Part shown: piece after piece, positions 8,851 through 18,033 of the stretch
Position numbering within the stretch: the stretch's first letter is position 1
How the letters are laid out: every line of letters starts with the position of its first letter
From: Paraburkholderia kirstenboschensis
Lineage (GTDB): Bacteria > Pseudomonadota > Gammaproteobacteria > Burkholderiales > Burkholderiaceae
NCBI RefSeq assembly: GCF_904848585.1
Contig: NZ_CAJHCR010000001.1
Location: 1,426,001 to 1,490,000 of the forward strand
Direction: 5' to 3'
Length of the DNA stretch: 64,000 nucleotides
Program-made: the position numbers and the translations under genes
Notes under the pieces: model-generated
Database searches by the model: none
Seen by the model: the letters and a program-made list of their open reading frames with translations, nothing else
Told to the model about the DNA's origin: nothing

Positions 8851-11388
8851 GTGAAGCGTTTTATTTCCCTGATTCTGGAGACCCTCGACCGAGGTCTGAC
8901 CCGCGCGAACCCGCTCGTGGCCGGGGCGCTGCGGCACCTGCGCCATCCGACCCGCCGGGGCGTGCTGCGCGCCTGCGCGGCGCTTCCGCTGTTGTTCGTG
9001 CTGTATGTGCTGATCCTGATTCCGTTCACACCGGGTATCGGCGATATTCGCAAGGCCAAGATCGAGCAGCCCGCGCGCATTCTCTCGGCGGACGGCAAGC
9101 TGCTCGCCGAGTTCAAGCCGTCCAACCGCGAGTGGGTCAAGCTCAAGGACATCTCGCCGAATGTGGTCAATGCGCTGATCGCCACCGAAGATCATCGCTT
9201 CTATCAGCATTTCGGGCTGGACTGGCGGCGCACGGCATCGGCCGCGCTGCATACGTTTTCCGGCGACCGGCAGGGCGGATCGACGATCACGCAGCAACTC
9301 GCACGCAATCTTTATCCGGACGAAATCGGCCGTGCGCCGACGCTGACCCGCAAGCTGAAGGAAGCGATCACCGCCTTCAAGATCGAGGCGCTCTACACGA
9401 AGGACGAGATTCTCGAAACGTACCTGAACACGGTGCCGTTTCTCTACAACGCGTACGGCATCGAGATGGCGGCACGCACGTATTTCGACAAGTCCGCGTC
9501 GGACCTGAACGTGCTCGAAAGCGCGACGCTCGCTGGCATGCTGAAGGGCAACAGCTACTACAATCCGGTGCTCAACCCGGAGCGCGCATTGCAGCGGCGC
9601 AATACGGTGCTCGCACAGATGGTGAAGTTCGGCAAGCTCACGCCCGCCTCGTTCGAGACGCTCAGAAAACGCCCGCTGCGCATCGACTTCGAGCGGCAGA
9701 CCGAGCCGCCGGGACCCGCGCCGCACTTTGCGCAGCAACTGCGCAAGTGGCTCGCGGCGTGGGCCGATCGTAACGACTACAACATCTATTCGGACGGCCT
9801 CGTGGTGCGCACCACGATCGATTCGCGCCTGCAGACCATGGCCACCCAGGCGGTGAACCTGCAGGGCAACCAGTTGCAAGGCATCGCCAATGCGGCGTGG
9901 GGCAGCCGCTCGGGCTGTTCGAACGGCAAGGATCTGCTCGCGGCGTTCCTGCGCGAAACGCCCGACTTTCGCGCCGCGAAAGACTCGGGCCTGACCGACG
10001 ACGACGCGCTCAAACGCGTGTCGTCCGACCGCAACCTCGTGCAGTCGGTCTGCGAATCCAAGACCCGCGTGCAGGCCGATTTTCTCGCGATGGACCCGCG
10101 CAACGGCCAGATCAGGGCGTGGGTCGGCAGCCGCGATTTCAGCCAGGATCCGTTCGACCACGTGCAGCAGGCGCGCCGTCAGCCTGGCTCGACGTTCAAG
10201 CCGTTCGTCTACGCGGCGGCCTTCGAGGCGGGTGCGAAGCCAAGCGACACACTCGTCGATCAGCCGGTCGAAATACAACTGGCGGGCGGAGAAGTCTGGC
10301 GTCCGAGCGACGAAGAAGAGCCGAGCGAGCGGCCGATCACGCTGCGCGACGGTCTTGCGTATTCGCGCAACCGCATCACCGCGCAACTGATGCAAACGGT
10401 CGGCCCGAACAAGGTCGCGCGGCTCGCCCGCGCCATGGGCGTGCGCGACAGCCCGCTCGATGCCGTGCCGTCGCTCGCGCTCGGCACGAGCCCCGTCACG
10501 CTGAAGGAGATGGTGTCGGCGTACGGGACGATTGCCAACCTCGGCGGATACGTGGAGCCGGTGATGGTCACGCGCATCGAAGACCGCAACGGCGAAGTGC
10601 TGGCCGACTTCGCGCCGGCGCAACCGCAACAGGAACTGCCCGCGGACGCCGCGCGCACGCTTGTCGACGTGATGCGCGATGTCGTGAACCGCGGCACGGG
10701 ATCGGCGATACGCGGGCGCTTCGGCGTGCGCGGCGACGTGGCCGGCAAGACCGGCACGACGCAGGGCAACGCGGACGGCTGGTTCATCCTGATTCATCCG
10801 CAACTCGTGGCCGGCGCGTGGGTTGGTTTCAACGACAGCCGCGTGACCTTGCGCAGCGACTACTGGGGACAGGGCGCGCATAGCGCGTTGCCGATCGTCG
10901 GCGACTTCTTCCAGCGCGCGCAGCGCTCGAAGCTGGTCGACACACGCGTGAGGTTCGCCACCGAGCAGCAGCCCGGCTGGTTCGCGGAGCGTTCCGAGCG
11001 GCTGCGGGCGTGGTTCCAGCACCTGTTTCCGTCGCCGGCGGTGAAGTCTCAGACGGCCGTGACGGCTCGCAACACCACGCGGCGAGCGCCGGCGGCGACG
11101 GCTTCGCCGGGGGCGGCGGCAGAGGGTGTGACGGCTGAGGCTGCTGCCAGTGCAGCAGCGGCGGCCAGCGCGGAATCGCGGGCGTTACCGCCGCTGCTGC
11201 CGACGCCCGGCGAGGCAACGGCTTCCGGCTCGACAACGACTTCGGTGTTCGGCAGCGAGCCTGTGCACGGCGACGCGCAGGGCGCCGGCACGGCGGCATC
11301 GGCGCCGACGCCCACGCCGGACGACGTCGTGCCGCCGGACGCCATCGGCGCCGGGAGTCAAGCTGGCGCCGCGAGCAGGTCGCCTTGA
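8851..11388 (+). CDS. Class A penicillin-binding protein (glycosyltransferase/transpeptidase, PBP1A-like)
   Basis: This bifunctional murein synthase polymerises and cross-links peptidoglycan at the inner membrane. From GTG 8851 it has 845 residues: a membrane anchor near residues 40-60, a GT51 domain with EDHRFYQHFG (Glu113) and GGSTITQQLARNL, and a transpeptidase domain with STFK (Ser447), SRN and KTGTT (Lys633). The last 110 residues or so are an Ala/Pro/Thr/Ser-rich low-complexity tail. The start is uncertain: GTG 8851 (product starting MKRFISLILE) looks conserved, but the frame is open to ATG 8755, which would add 32 residues. It is divergent from fabV. Confidence 0.9.
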   Translation: MKRFISLILETLDRGLTRANPLVAGALRHLRHPTRRGVLRACAALPLLFVLYVLILIPFTPGIGDIRKAKIEQPARILSADGKLLAEFKPSNREWVKLKDISPNVVNALIATEDHRFYQHFGLDWRRTASAALHTFSGDRQGGSTITQQLARNLYPDEIGRAPTLTRKLKEAITAFKIEALYTKDEILETYLNTVPFLYNAYGIEMAARTYFDKSASDLNVLESATLAGMLKGNSYYNPVLNPERALQRRNTVLAQMVKFGKLTPASFETLRKRPLRIDFERQTEPPGPAPHFAQQLRKWLAAWADRNDYNIYSDGLVVRTTIDSRLQTMATQAVNLQGNQLQGIANAAWGSRSGCSNGKDLLAAFLRETPDFRAAKDSGLTDDDALKRVSSDRNLVQSVCESKTRVQADFLAMDPRNGQIRAWVGSRDFSQDPFDHVQQARRQPGSTFKPFVYAAAFEAGAKPSDTLVDQPVEIQLAGGEVWRPSDEEEPSERPITLRDGLAYSRNRITAQLMQTVGPNKVARLARAMGVRDSPLDAVPSLALGTSPVTLKEMVSAYGTIANLGGYVEPVMVTRIEDRNGEVLADFAPAQPQQELPADAARTLVDVMRDVVNRGTGSAIRGRFGVRGDVAGKTGTTQGNADGWFILIHPQLVAGAWVGFNDSRVTLRSDYWGQGAHSALPIVGDFFQRAQRSKLVDTRVRFATEQQPGWFAERSERLRAWFQHLFPSPAVKSQTAVTARNTTRRAPAATASPGAAAEGVTAEAAASAAAAASAESRALPPLLPTPGEATASGSTTTSVFGSEPVHGDAQGAGTAASAPTPTPDDVVPPDAIGAGSQAGAASRSP

Positions 11389-11410
11389 CGGCCAGGCGTC
11401 GCCGCGTCGG

Positions 11411-12763
11411 CTAGTATTCCGCGACCGGGGGCCGCGCGGACGCGTCGCGTCTCGCCGTGCCCGCCGACGCTTCCAACGAGGGGTCGTGATGCAGCAGCAG
11501 CGCGGCCGCCGCGCCGACGAGGCCCGCGCCTGCGAGGCAGAGCAGTCCCGCGCCGAAACCGCCGGTGCTGTCCTTGATCCAGCCCATCGCGTAAGGTCCG
11601 AAGAATCCAGCGAGATTGCCGAGCGAATTGATCGCCGCGATGCCGCCGGCAGCCGCGGCGCCCGACAGGAACGCAGCCGGTAGGGTCCAGATAACCGGCA
11701 GACAGCCGAAAATACCAAAGCCGGCAATCGACAGCGCAATCATTTTCTGCACTGGATTATCGAGCCCGGCCGACGCCGCGATGCCGAGCGCTGCGACCGT
11801 CAGCGCGATCGCCACATGGCGTTTGCGTTCCAGCTTGCGGTCCGAATGACGACCCCAGAAAACCATGCTGATTACGCCGACGATATACGGCAGCGACGTC
11901 ACGAAGCCCGTCTGCAAGTTAGTCAGACCGAAGGCCTTGACGATCTGCGGCAGAAAAAAGCTCAGGCCGTAGTTGGTTGCGTTGGCACCGAAGTAGATGA
12001 GCGCGATGGCGAGCACGCGCCGGTTGAGGAGCGCTTCTTTCACACTGAAGGCATGCACGGCTTCGCGATGCTCGCGTTCCTGCTTCTGACGTGCGACGAG
12101 CCAGTCGCGCTCATCGGCGGCGAGCCAGGTTGCGTCGGCCGGCTTGTCGGTCAGGTAGAACCACACCGCGAACGCCAGGATCAGCGCGGGCAGGGCTTCG
12201 ATCAGATAAACCCATTGCCAGCCGGCGAGGCCGGCGAAGCCGTCCATGGAGAGCAGGGCGCCCGAGATCGGCCCGCCGATCACCGTCGACAGCGGAATCG
12301 CCGCCATGAAATAGCCGACCACGCGGCCTCGATACGCGGCGGGAAACCACAATGTGAGCAGGAAGATGACGCCGGGGAAGAATCCCGCTTCGGCCACGCC
12401 TAGCAGAATGCGCAAGCCGTAGAACACATGAGCCGCCGACAGTCCCGTGTATTGCGCGATATGTGGGATATACGCCATCGCACCGGCAAGCAAACCCCAC
12501 GTGAACATGATTCTCGCGATCCAGCGGCGCGCGCCGAATTTTTCGAGCAGAAGATTGGACGGCACTTCGAAGAAGAAGTACGCAATGAAGAAAATCCCGG
12601 CGCCAAAGCCGAATGCGCTTGCGGAAAGCCCGAGTGCCTTATTCATCTGCAGCGCGGCGAAGCCGACGTTCACGCGGTCCAGATAGGCGACGAAATAGCA
12701 GACGATCAGGAACGGCACGAGCCGAACCGTCACACGTTTCATGGTACGTGCTTCGAGTTCCAT
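11411..12763 (-). CDS. MFS transporter, anion:cation symporter (ACS) type
   Basis: A 450-residue carrier with twelve predicted membrane segments. The N-terminal YFVAYLDRVNVGFAAL motif, FEVPSNLLLEKFGARRW and GVAEAGFFPGVIF are typical of the ACS branch, which imports tartrate, phthalate, hexuronates and similar carboxylates by proton symport. The start is supported by GGAGGAG just before the ATG at 12763. No catabolic genes flank it, so the substrate is open. It ends 22 bases from the convergent penicillin-binding protein gene. Confidence 0.92.
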   Translation of the reverse strand: MELEARTMKRVTVRLVPFLIVCYFVAYLDRVNVGFAALQMNKALGLSASAFGFGAGIFFIAYFFFEVPSNLLLEKFGARRWIARIMFTWGLLAGAMAYIPHIAQYTGLSAAHVFYGLRILLGVAEAGFFPGVIFLLTLWFPAAYRGRVVGYFMAAIPLSTVIGGPISGALLSMDGFAGLAGWQWVYLIEALPALILAFAVWFYLTDKPADATWLAADERDWLVARQKQEREHREAVHAFSVKEALLNRRVLAIALIYFGANATNYGLSFFLPQIVKAFGLTNLQTGFVTSLPYIVGVISMVFWGRHSDRKLERKRHVAIALTVAALGIAASAGLDNPVQKMIALSIAGFGIFGCLPVIWTLPAAFLSGAAAAGGIAAINSLGNLAGFFGPYAMGWIKDSTGGFGAGLLCLAGAGLVGAAAALLLHHDPSLEASAGTARRDASARPPVAEY

Positions 12764-13042
12764 CGATGTCTCCTCCAGTTCATTGTCCGGATGGTTTTGA
12801 AGAGGTCGTTACAGACTAGTCGCTCGGCCACGATTCGGGAAGCGCTTTAAACAGTTCCAGCGCGCCATTCGTCGATGCTGCATCTGCACAGATTGTTCAT
12901 GTGAGGGCAACAGTGTTTTCGAGCCGTGAGGCTGATCTCGCATGCGTTATTCCGGATAATTGCGGCTGCGGGAAAACCGAACCGACCGCCCCGAAACGAC
13001 TCGGTGCGCGGTCACGAAACGATCAGAAAATCCAGGTGCATC

Positions 13043-13354
13043 ATGTTGAACAAGCTTCGCGATTGGGCTCGCGTCGCCATTGCGGCGCTCGCGATAGGAG
13101 GCGCGCTTGCCGGCTGCGCATCTTCGACGCATGTCGTCGCAACCGACAAACCCGGCACGTACACAGTCGCGGCAAGCGCGACGGGCGGACGCATGGCATG
13201 GGCGCGCGCGCACGGCGAGGCGCTGAACGAAGCGCGCGATTACTGCGAGCGGCGCGGCATGCAGAGCAGCATCAATGTGGAAACGGTGAGCGGGGTGGAG
13301 ATGCTGACGACGCATGCGTCGTCGGTCAACTTCGAATGTCATCCGAAGTTCTAG
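13043..13354 (+). CDS. Small outer-membrane-type lipoprotein of unknown function
   Basis: A 103-residue protein starting MLNKLRDWARVAIAAL with a signal sequence and the lipobox LAGC, so it should be lipidated at Cys and anchored in the envelope. The mature part is short and alpha/beta with two further cysteines (DYCERRG and NFECHPKF) that could form a disulfide. The frame is open upstream, but the ATG at 13043 with AGGTG eight bases earlier gives the only sensible signal peptide. I cannot assign a function. The 280-base region before it is shared with the divergent MFS gene. Confidence 0.82.
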   Translation: MLNKLRDWARVAIAALAIGGALAGCASSTHVVATDKPGTYTVAASATGGRMAWARAHGEALNEARDYCERRGMQSSINVETVSGVEMLTTHASSVNFECHPKF

Positions 13355-13756
13355 CGCAGAGATGCGCTGCGCGACACGCTTTAGCGAATGTCACGTAGTG
13401 TGTGCCGTTATTTGATGTCGAAGGTTGCGAGCTGTTGTCCCTGGTGTCCCTTGGTCCCGCTACGAAGATGGCCCGGAGCCTGGCGGGTTCTGCGTCGCGC
13501 GTGTTTGCATTGCCATGCAATACGGCTTGCGGATAAGCGGCAGAAAGTGTTCGCTAGCGCACAGACGAGCCCCACAGTGCTTGTTCAACTCGGCTTGTTC
13601 TTTCCGATACGGTCTGCCTGAATTGGCGACAGCGCGTCCCGCTTGCGGACGCAGCAATAGATCGGCCACAGGTTGTCTCCGCGTCGCCCTCGGACTTGCC
13701 GGGAAGAGTAAGCGCGTACGCAGCTTCTTCCTGCTCCTGAAGGAAGAGGTGCCGCC
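13355..13756. other. 402-base intergenic region, no gene recognised
   Basis: Short frames occur on both strands but none has a ribosome site, a family motif or a signal sequence. I see no repeat or RNA gene. It should contain the promoter of the next lipoprotein gene. Confidence 0.6.
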
Positions 13757-14239
13757 ATGAAGTCGCTTACCGTTGCTGTCCTGGCGCTGGCGCTCGCAGG
13801 ATGCGCCGCAGATCACACCGCCTCGAACAATGCATCGTCGGCGCAGTCCGGCAGTTGCAAGGTCGTGACAGAGGGCGAGATCGCGGCGTTATTTGATCGA
13901 TGGAATCAGTCTCTGCAAACCGGCGATCCGCACAAGGTGGTCGCCAACTATGCGCAACGGTCGATTCTTCTCGCGACGGTATCCAGCAAGCCGCGTCTGA
14001 CGGTTGCGGACAAGGAGGACTATTTCCATCACTTTCTGCAAGATAGTCCCTCCGGAAAGATCGACCTTCGTTTCGTCGAGGTCGGCTGCAATTCCGCCGT
14101 CGACGCGGGGCTTTACACGTTCACGTTCGCGAGAACTGGCGTTGTTGTGAAGGCGCGCTATACGTACACCTATCGCTGGGACGGGACGCAATGGCTGATT
14201 ACCAGTCATCACTCGTCGGCGATGCCGGACAAGGAATGA
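13757..14239 (+). CDS. Lipoprotein with SnoaL/DUF4440-like fold (SgcJ/EcaC family)
   Basis: A 160-residue protein with a signal peptide and the lipobox LAGC at residues 13-16 (MKSLTVAVLALALAGC). The body resembles SgcJ/EcaC or calmodulin-kinase association-domain proteins: EIAALFDRWNQSLQTGDP, NYAQRSILLATVS, DYFHHFLQ and a C-terminal RYTYTYRWDGTQWLITSHHS. These proteins adopt a cone-like NTF2 fold and often dimerise. An AGGAAGAGG ribosome site precedes the ATG. An envelope location is likely; the activity is unknown. It stands alone between two intergenic regions. Confidence 0.85.
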   Translation: MKSLTVAVLALALAGCAADHTASNNASSAQSGSCKVVTEGEIAALFDRWNQSLQTGDPHKVVANYAQRSILLATVSSKPRLTVADKEDYFHHFLQDSPSGKIDLRFVEVGCNSAVDAGLYTFTFARTGVVVKARYTYTYRWDGTQWLITSHHSSAMPDKE

Positions 14240-14447
14240 GGCCGGTGTGGCTCGCGGATCGATCATGGTGATCGTCCAGGATGTCGTCATGCGAGGCTTC
14301 CGTCGAAGGTCAGCGAGCATGACATGCGACGTTTCACGTAGTGCGTGAACCTGAAGTGCTAACCACAACTATCTTGCAAAAATCTTCTGGTCGAACTTCG
14401 CGTCCGGCAAAAGCCTCCCATTTCCTGTAGTACGGCGCATGTTATAT

Positions 14448-14459
14448 TTCGCATGCGAA
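14448..14459. promoter_or_regulatory. Operator TTCGCATGCGAA upstream of the MarR gene
   Basis: A perfect 12-bp palindrome lies 52 bases before the marR-type start codon. It overlaps candidate -10 elements (TATATT at 14443-14448 or TACTAT at 14461-14466). The same 12-mer occurs again at 15821-15832 and, with one change, at 15844-15855 before the enoyl-CoA hydratase gene. The size and symmetry fit a MarR dimer site, so autoregulation is the simplest reading. Confidence 0.72.
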
Positions 14460-14510
14460 TTACTATTCTGTTGGCCTCCAGTGACTGGAACGTAGGGCGA
14501 GGTTTCGAAA

Positions 14511-14945
14511 ATGAATCATCGGCTTGTCTATCTACTGAATGTGGGTCAGCGCCGCCTGCATCGGTGGTCGCAGGCGAGGACAGCCGCCGGTGGAGTGACA
14601 GCAGCGCAGGCTGGCCTGCTCTTTTTTCTGGCAAAGAACGACGGAGCCCTCACGAATGAAGCGGCGGCAGCCCTTGACCTCAAGGCGCCGGGAATGAGTG
14701 GACTGGTCGATCGAACCGAACGTGCTGGTCTCATCGAACGCCACGCGGATGAGTTCGATCGACGCGCGTCGCGGCTGTGGCTGACGGCAGACGGGCGCGC
14801 TGCACTGAAGCGTTCGAAGGCAGTTCTCGCTGACCTGAATACCCTGCTGATAGATGGGTTTACAGCGTCTGAGATTGAGGTCGTCGTGCGATGGCTGACA
14901 AGTTTGCAGGAGAAGTTTTCGTCCATTGACGAGAACCCGAACTAG
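14511..14945 (+). CDS. MarR-family transcriptional regulator
   Basis: A 144-residue winged-helix regulator: MNHRLVYLLNVGQRRLHRW as dimerisation helix, then GVTAAQAGLLFFLAKND, the recognition helix ALDLKAPGMSGLVDRTERAG, the wing DEFDRRASRLWLTADG and the C-terminal dimer helices. MarR proteins usually repress nearby genes until a small aromatic or acyl ligand binds. It converges on an enoyl-CoA hydratase gene 34 bases away, and both promoters carry the palindrome TTCGCATGCGAA. That strongly suggests it controls itself and the hydratase in response to an acyl-CoA or aromatic acid. Confidence 0.92.
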   Translation: MNHRLVYLLNVGQRRLHRWSQARTAAGGVTAAQAGLLFFLAKNDGALTNEAAAALDLKAPGMSGLVDRTERAGLIERHADEFDRRASRLWLTADGRAALKRSKAVLADLNTLLIDGFTASEIEVVVRWLTSLQEKFSSIDENPN

Positions 14946-14979
14946 GGGCACCGAAGGTGGCCCCTGGTGCGTACCGCTC

Positions 14980-15756
14980 CTATTGTCGAACGATTCTCGT
15001 GAAATCCGGCTGGCGCTTTTGGGCAAACGCCGCGAAGGCTTCTTTCGCTTCGGCGCTTGCAAGTCGCTCCACGAAGATGGCGCTTTCGCAATCCATCTGA
15101 GCTACCAGTGTCTCTGCATCTCGCATCAGTCGTTTCATCGCGGTCAGCGACCCGATCGGCTTTGCGGCGATTCTCTCGGCGACACGGCGTGCCTCTGCAC
15201 GAAGTTCCGCGTTGGAGATCGCCTTGTTAGCAATACCCCATGCAACGGCAGCGTTCGCTGGAACGGCTTCCCCAAGAGCGAACATTTCGAACGCCTTGAC
15301 ATGCCCGATTCGCAACGGAAGCAGGTAGCTTGAGGCGGCTTCGGGTACGAGTGCCAGATTCACGAAGGGCGTTACCAATTGCGCATCTTCGGAGAGAAGT
15401 ACGTAGTCACAATGCAGCAACAAAGTCGTTCCAACGCCAACAGCCTTGCCCTGGACTGCAGCAATGATCGGTTTAGTGGCATTCGCCAGACCTCGCAGAA
15501 AGCGGACAACGTTGCGTTCCTTCGGGCCTTTGCCTGTCGACTGCGCAGCGAATTCCGAGACGTCGTTGCCGGCCGTGAATGTGTCTCCATCGGCCTGGAT
15601 CAACAATACACGGACCTCGTCGTCACTAGCGCTCGCGATGGCATCTGCAAGTGCGCCATACATATCGTTAGTGAGAGCGTTTTTCTTGTCCGGCCGCGCA
15701 ATTGTGATGGACAGTACACCACTACCTGATAGCTCAACTTTGATTTCCGGGGTCAT
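14980..15756 (-). CDS. Enoyl-CoA hydratase/isomerase (crotonase family)
   Basis: A 258-residue crotonase. The oxyanion-hole segment is ADGDTFTAGNDVSEF, the second is VQGKAVGVGTTLLLHCDYV, and the acidic catalytic segment is LALVPEAASSYLLP with one Glu, which suits isomerases of the PaaG/ECI type as well as hydratases. It would hydrate or shift the double bond of an enoyl-CoA in the cytoplasm. It stands alone on the minus strand opposite the MarR gene, with two MarR-type palindromes in its promoter region. The substrate is unknown. Confidence 0.9.
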   Translation of the reverse strand: MTPEIKVELSGSGVLSITIARPDKKNALTNDMYGALADAIASASDDEVRVLLIQADGDTFTAGNDVSEFAAQSTGKGPKERNVVRFLRGLANATKPIIAAVQGKAVGVGTTLLLHCDYVLLSEDAQLVTPFVNLALVPEAASSYLLPLRIGHVKAFEMFALGEAVPANAAVAWGIANKAISNAELRAEARRVAERIAAKPIGSLTAMKRLMRDAETLVAQMDCESAIFVERLASAEAKEAFAAFAQKRQPDFTRIVRQ

Positions 15757-15820
15757 TAGCTTGCCTCCTAAAAATTTGCGGCGTCGAGATGTACCTCCTC
15801 TGGGACGCCGCGTTTAAATG

Positions 15821-15855
15821 TTCGCATGCGAAGTATAAATCTGCTCGCATGCGAA
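15821..15855. promoter_or_regulatory. Tandem operators (TTCGCATGCGAA, cTCGCATGCGAA) of the enoyl-CoA hydratase gene
   Basis: Two copies of the palindrome found before the MarR gene lie at 15821-15832 (perfect) and 15844-15855 (one end base changed), centres 23 bp apart, about two helical turns. On the minus strand a -10-like TATACT (15837-15832) sits between them, so a repressor bound here would cover the promoter. Confidence 0.72.
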
Positions 15856-16059
15856 ACACACCTGCTAGAAGTTGACGGGCTGTTAACTGAAACTTGACAT
15901 CAATGCAGCTGCGCCGCCGGCTGCCCCCTCGTCGATGTAGCACTCGACGAAGGCGTATTCATGCGCTTCGGCCGAGCGCCAGAGGTCACACGTCAGGCAC
16001 CCGGCTTGACGGCGCGACTCTGTCGGCACAGGCTGCCAGCGCTACGAACCCGGCCTTGT

Positions 16060-17040
16060 TCAAGCCTGAGACAGCATCCCGTGAAGTCGCTTCGCAACGA
16101 TTTCTTCGGCCTGATGCATGATTCGTTCGACCAGCTCGCCGATCGTGGGGATGTCGTGAATGAGTCCGGCAACCATGCCGCATGACCACGCACCGGCGTC
16201 CAGGTCACCGTCCTTCATGACCCGCGGATAGATGCCACCTACCTCGTCCGCAATGTCCGAGAAGGCGATGTCGGTGCCGAGCCGTCTTTCCTTTTCCAGC
16301 AGGCGCTCGACCCCGGCGTTGTTCAGCACGCGTTCGGTATTGCGCAGCGGGCGCATTACGAGCCGCGTATCCAGTTCCGTTGCTGCGACGATGGCTTGCT
16401 TGACCTTCTGGTGGACCGGCGCTTCGTGGGTCGCCACGAAGCGGGTGCCCATGTTGATGCCGGCCGCGCCCATGGCGAGTGCCGCTACAAGCGAGCGGCC
16501 ATCGGCCATGCCGCCCGAGGCGACGAACGGTATCTTGAGCTCGTCCGCGGCACGGGGCAGCAGGATGAAGTTGGGGACGTCGTCCTCGCCGGGATGGCCA
16601 CCGCATTCAAAGCCGTCCACGCTGACCGCGTCGCAGCCGATGCTCTCGGCCTTCAGTGCATGCCGCACCGATGTGCATTTGTGAATCACCTTGATTCCGG
16701 CTTCCTTTAGCAGCGGCAGCCACTTCTGCGGATTGTTCCCAGCGGTCTCGACGATCTTCACGCCGCCATCGATGATCGCGCGCACGTAGCCCGGGTAATC
16801 CGGCGGATTGCGTGCGGGGAGGAAAGTCAGGTTGACGCCGAACGGCTTGTCCGTCATGTCCTGGCAGCGTCGAATTTCGCCCGCCAGCGCCTCCGGGCTG
16901 GGCTGCGTCAGCGCCGTAATGATGCCCAGGCCGCCCGCATTGGACACCGCTGCGGCTAGTTCGGCGAATCCGACGTAGTGCATGCCGCCTTGGATGATGG
17001 GATGCTCGATGCCGAACAATTCGGTGATTTGCGTCTTCAT
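16060..17040 (-). CDS. Nitronate monooxygenase family flavoprotein (NPD/2-nitropropane dioxygenase-like)
   Basis: A 326-residue FMN-dependent TIM-barrel protein. Family motifs are HPIIQGGMHYVG at the start, AVSNAGGLGIITAL, the KPFGVNLTF strand, ECGGHPGEDD and the phosphate-binding GMADGRSLVAALAMGAAGINMGTRF region. Classic members oxidise alkyl nitronates, but the fold is shared with flavin enoyl reductases such as FabK. It is the third gene of a minus-strand set behind an SDR dehydrogenase and a crotonase, so an acyl-CoA substrate is plausible. A second homologue lies at 29484-30470, again within a beta-oxidation operon. Confidence 0.9.
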   Translation of the reverse strand: MKTQITELFGIEHPIIQGGMHYVGFAELAAAVSNAGGLGIITALTQPSPEALAGEIRRCQDMTDKPFGVNLTFLPARNPPDYPGYVRAIIDGGVKIVETAGNNPQKWLPLLKEAGIKVIHKCTSVRHALKAESIGCDAVSVDGFECGGHPGEDDVPNFILLPRAADELKIPFVASGGMADGRSLVAALAMGAAGINMGTRFVATHEAPVHQKVKQAIVAATELDTRLVMRPLRNTERVLNNAGVERLLEKERRLGTDIAFSDIADEVGGIYPRVMKDGDLDAGAWSCGMVAGLIHDIPTIGELVERIMHQAEEIVAKRLHGMLSQA

Positions 17041-17181
17041 TGCGAATCTCTCTTGAATGGATGGTAGTGGTGCGCCGGGATAGCCGTCGAAACTGGGCCG
17101 GCAATGCCATCAAGCCGCGTCCGTTTCCACGCGTTGCCGCCGGACCGAAGCTAGTGGCAATTCACGTGTGAATCAGCAGAA

Positions 17182-17970
17182 TCACCGCCCCGTGAAACGG
17201 GCCTCCCGACGCTCGACAAAGGACTGAATACCTTCCTTGAAGTCCTCCGATGCGAAGACCGCTTCGCGTATCTGCGGGATGACGGCAATCGCTGCCTGCT
17301 CGCCGTGCTCGATGAAGGTCAGAGCCGCCGCTTTGGTCGCACGCAGGCCGATCGGCGCGACCTTGGAGATCGCCCGGGCGATCTCCATCGCACGCTCGCG
17401 GTGCCGCCCGTATGGATGTACTTCCTGGACGAAGCCGCAGCGGTATGCCTCATCGGCGGGGAATTCGTCGCACAGGAACAGGTGGTACATCGCGTTGCCC
17501 CAGCCCGTGCGGGTGAGGTAGCGGTAGTGCGCGCCACCCAGCGGCGCGATGCCGCGTTTCGATTCCATCTGGCAGAAGCGAGCGGTGTCGGCCGCAATCA
17601 CAATGTCCGAGGCCAGCATCTGCTCGAGGCCTATCGTGTAGGTAATGCCATGGACCACTGATATCACCGGCTTGCGACAGCGTTTTTCGAGGCCGAAGGG
17701 GTCGATCTGGTCGTCGGGGATCGGCTTTGCCGTAGCGGTTGGGCCGAAGAACTTAGGCATGTCGAGGCCGGCAGTGGTGTGTTCGCCAGCGGGATCGAGA
17801 ACGGCCACCCACAGGTTGTTGTCGTCGTCGAACTCGGTCAGCCGCTGCGAGAGCTGCTGCATCATCTCCGGGGTGAAGGCGTTCTTCTTGGCCGTGTTGT
17901 CGACCGAGATGATCGCGATATGGTCCTCGATCGTCATCCGGACTTCGGGCGTTGTTGCTGCATTGCTCAT
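17182..17970 (-). CDS. Enoyl-CoA hydratase/isomerase family protein (crotonase fold)
   Basis: A 262-residue crotonase-fold protein. The oxyanion segment AGEHTTAGLDMPKFF has His-Thr-Thr-Ala-Gly in place of the usual Phe-Cys-Ala-Gly-Gly/Ala. The second segment is VVHGITYTIGLEQMLASD, and the usual catalytic Glu pair is replaced around RGIAPLGGAHYRYL, with no Glu at the standard positions. It may therefore be a non-hydratase crotonase (isomerase, hydrolase or decarboxylase). It lies 63 bases after the SDR gene and 141 before the flavoprotein gene, in one likely TetR-controlled operon. Confidence 0.88.
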   Translation of the reverse strand: MSNAATTPEVRMTIEDHIAIISVDNTAKKNAFTPEMMQQLSQRLTEFDDDNNLWVAVLDPAGEHTTAGLDMPKFFGPTATAKPIPDDQIDPFGLEKRCRKPVISVVHGITYTIGLEQMLASDIVIAADTARFCQMESKRGIAPLGGAHYRYLTRTGWGNAMYHLFLCDEFPADEAYRCGFVQEVHPYGRHRERAMEIARAISKVAPIGLRATKAAALTFIEHGEQAAIAVIPQIREAVFASEDFKEGIQSFVERREARFTGR

Positions 17971-18033
17971 GATCGTCTCCTTCGCTGAGGCGGATTGGCA
18001 CTTCGAACGGATTGGATATAAAGCCGGATCGCA

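Noticed and set aside
8677..11022. A 781-codon minus-strand frame across the penicillin-binding protein gene
   Set aside because: Antisense to a conserved class A penicillin-binding protein with catalytic motifs; composition is Arg-rich and no homology is visible.
14265..14320. A GTCATGC...GCATGAC pair downstream of the SnoaL-like lipoprotein gene
   Set aside because: Seven-base arms separated by about 25 bases with no T-tract are weak evidence of a terminator or operator.
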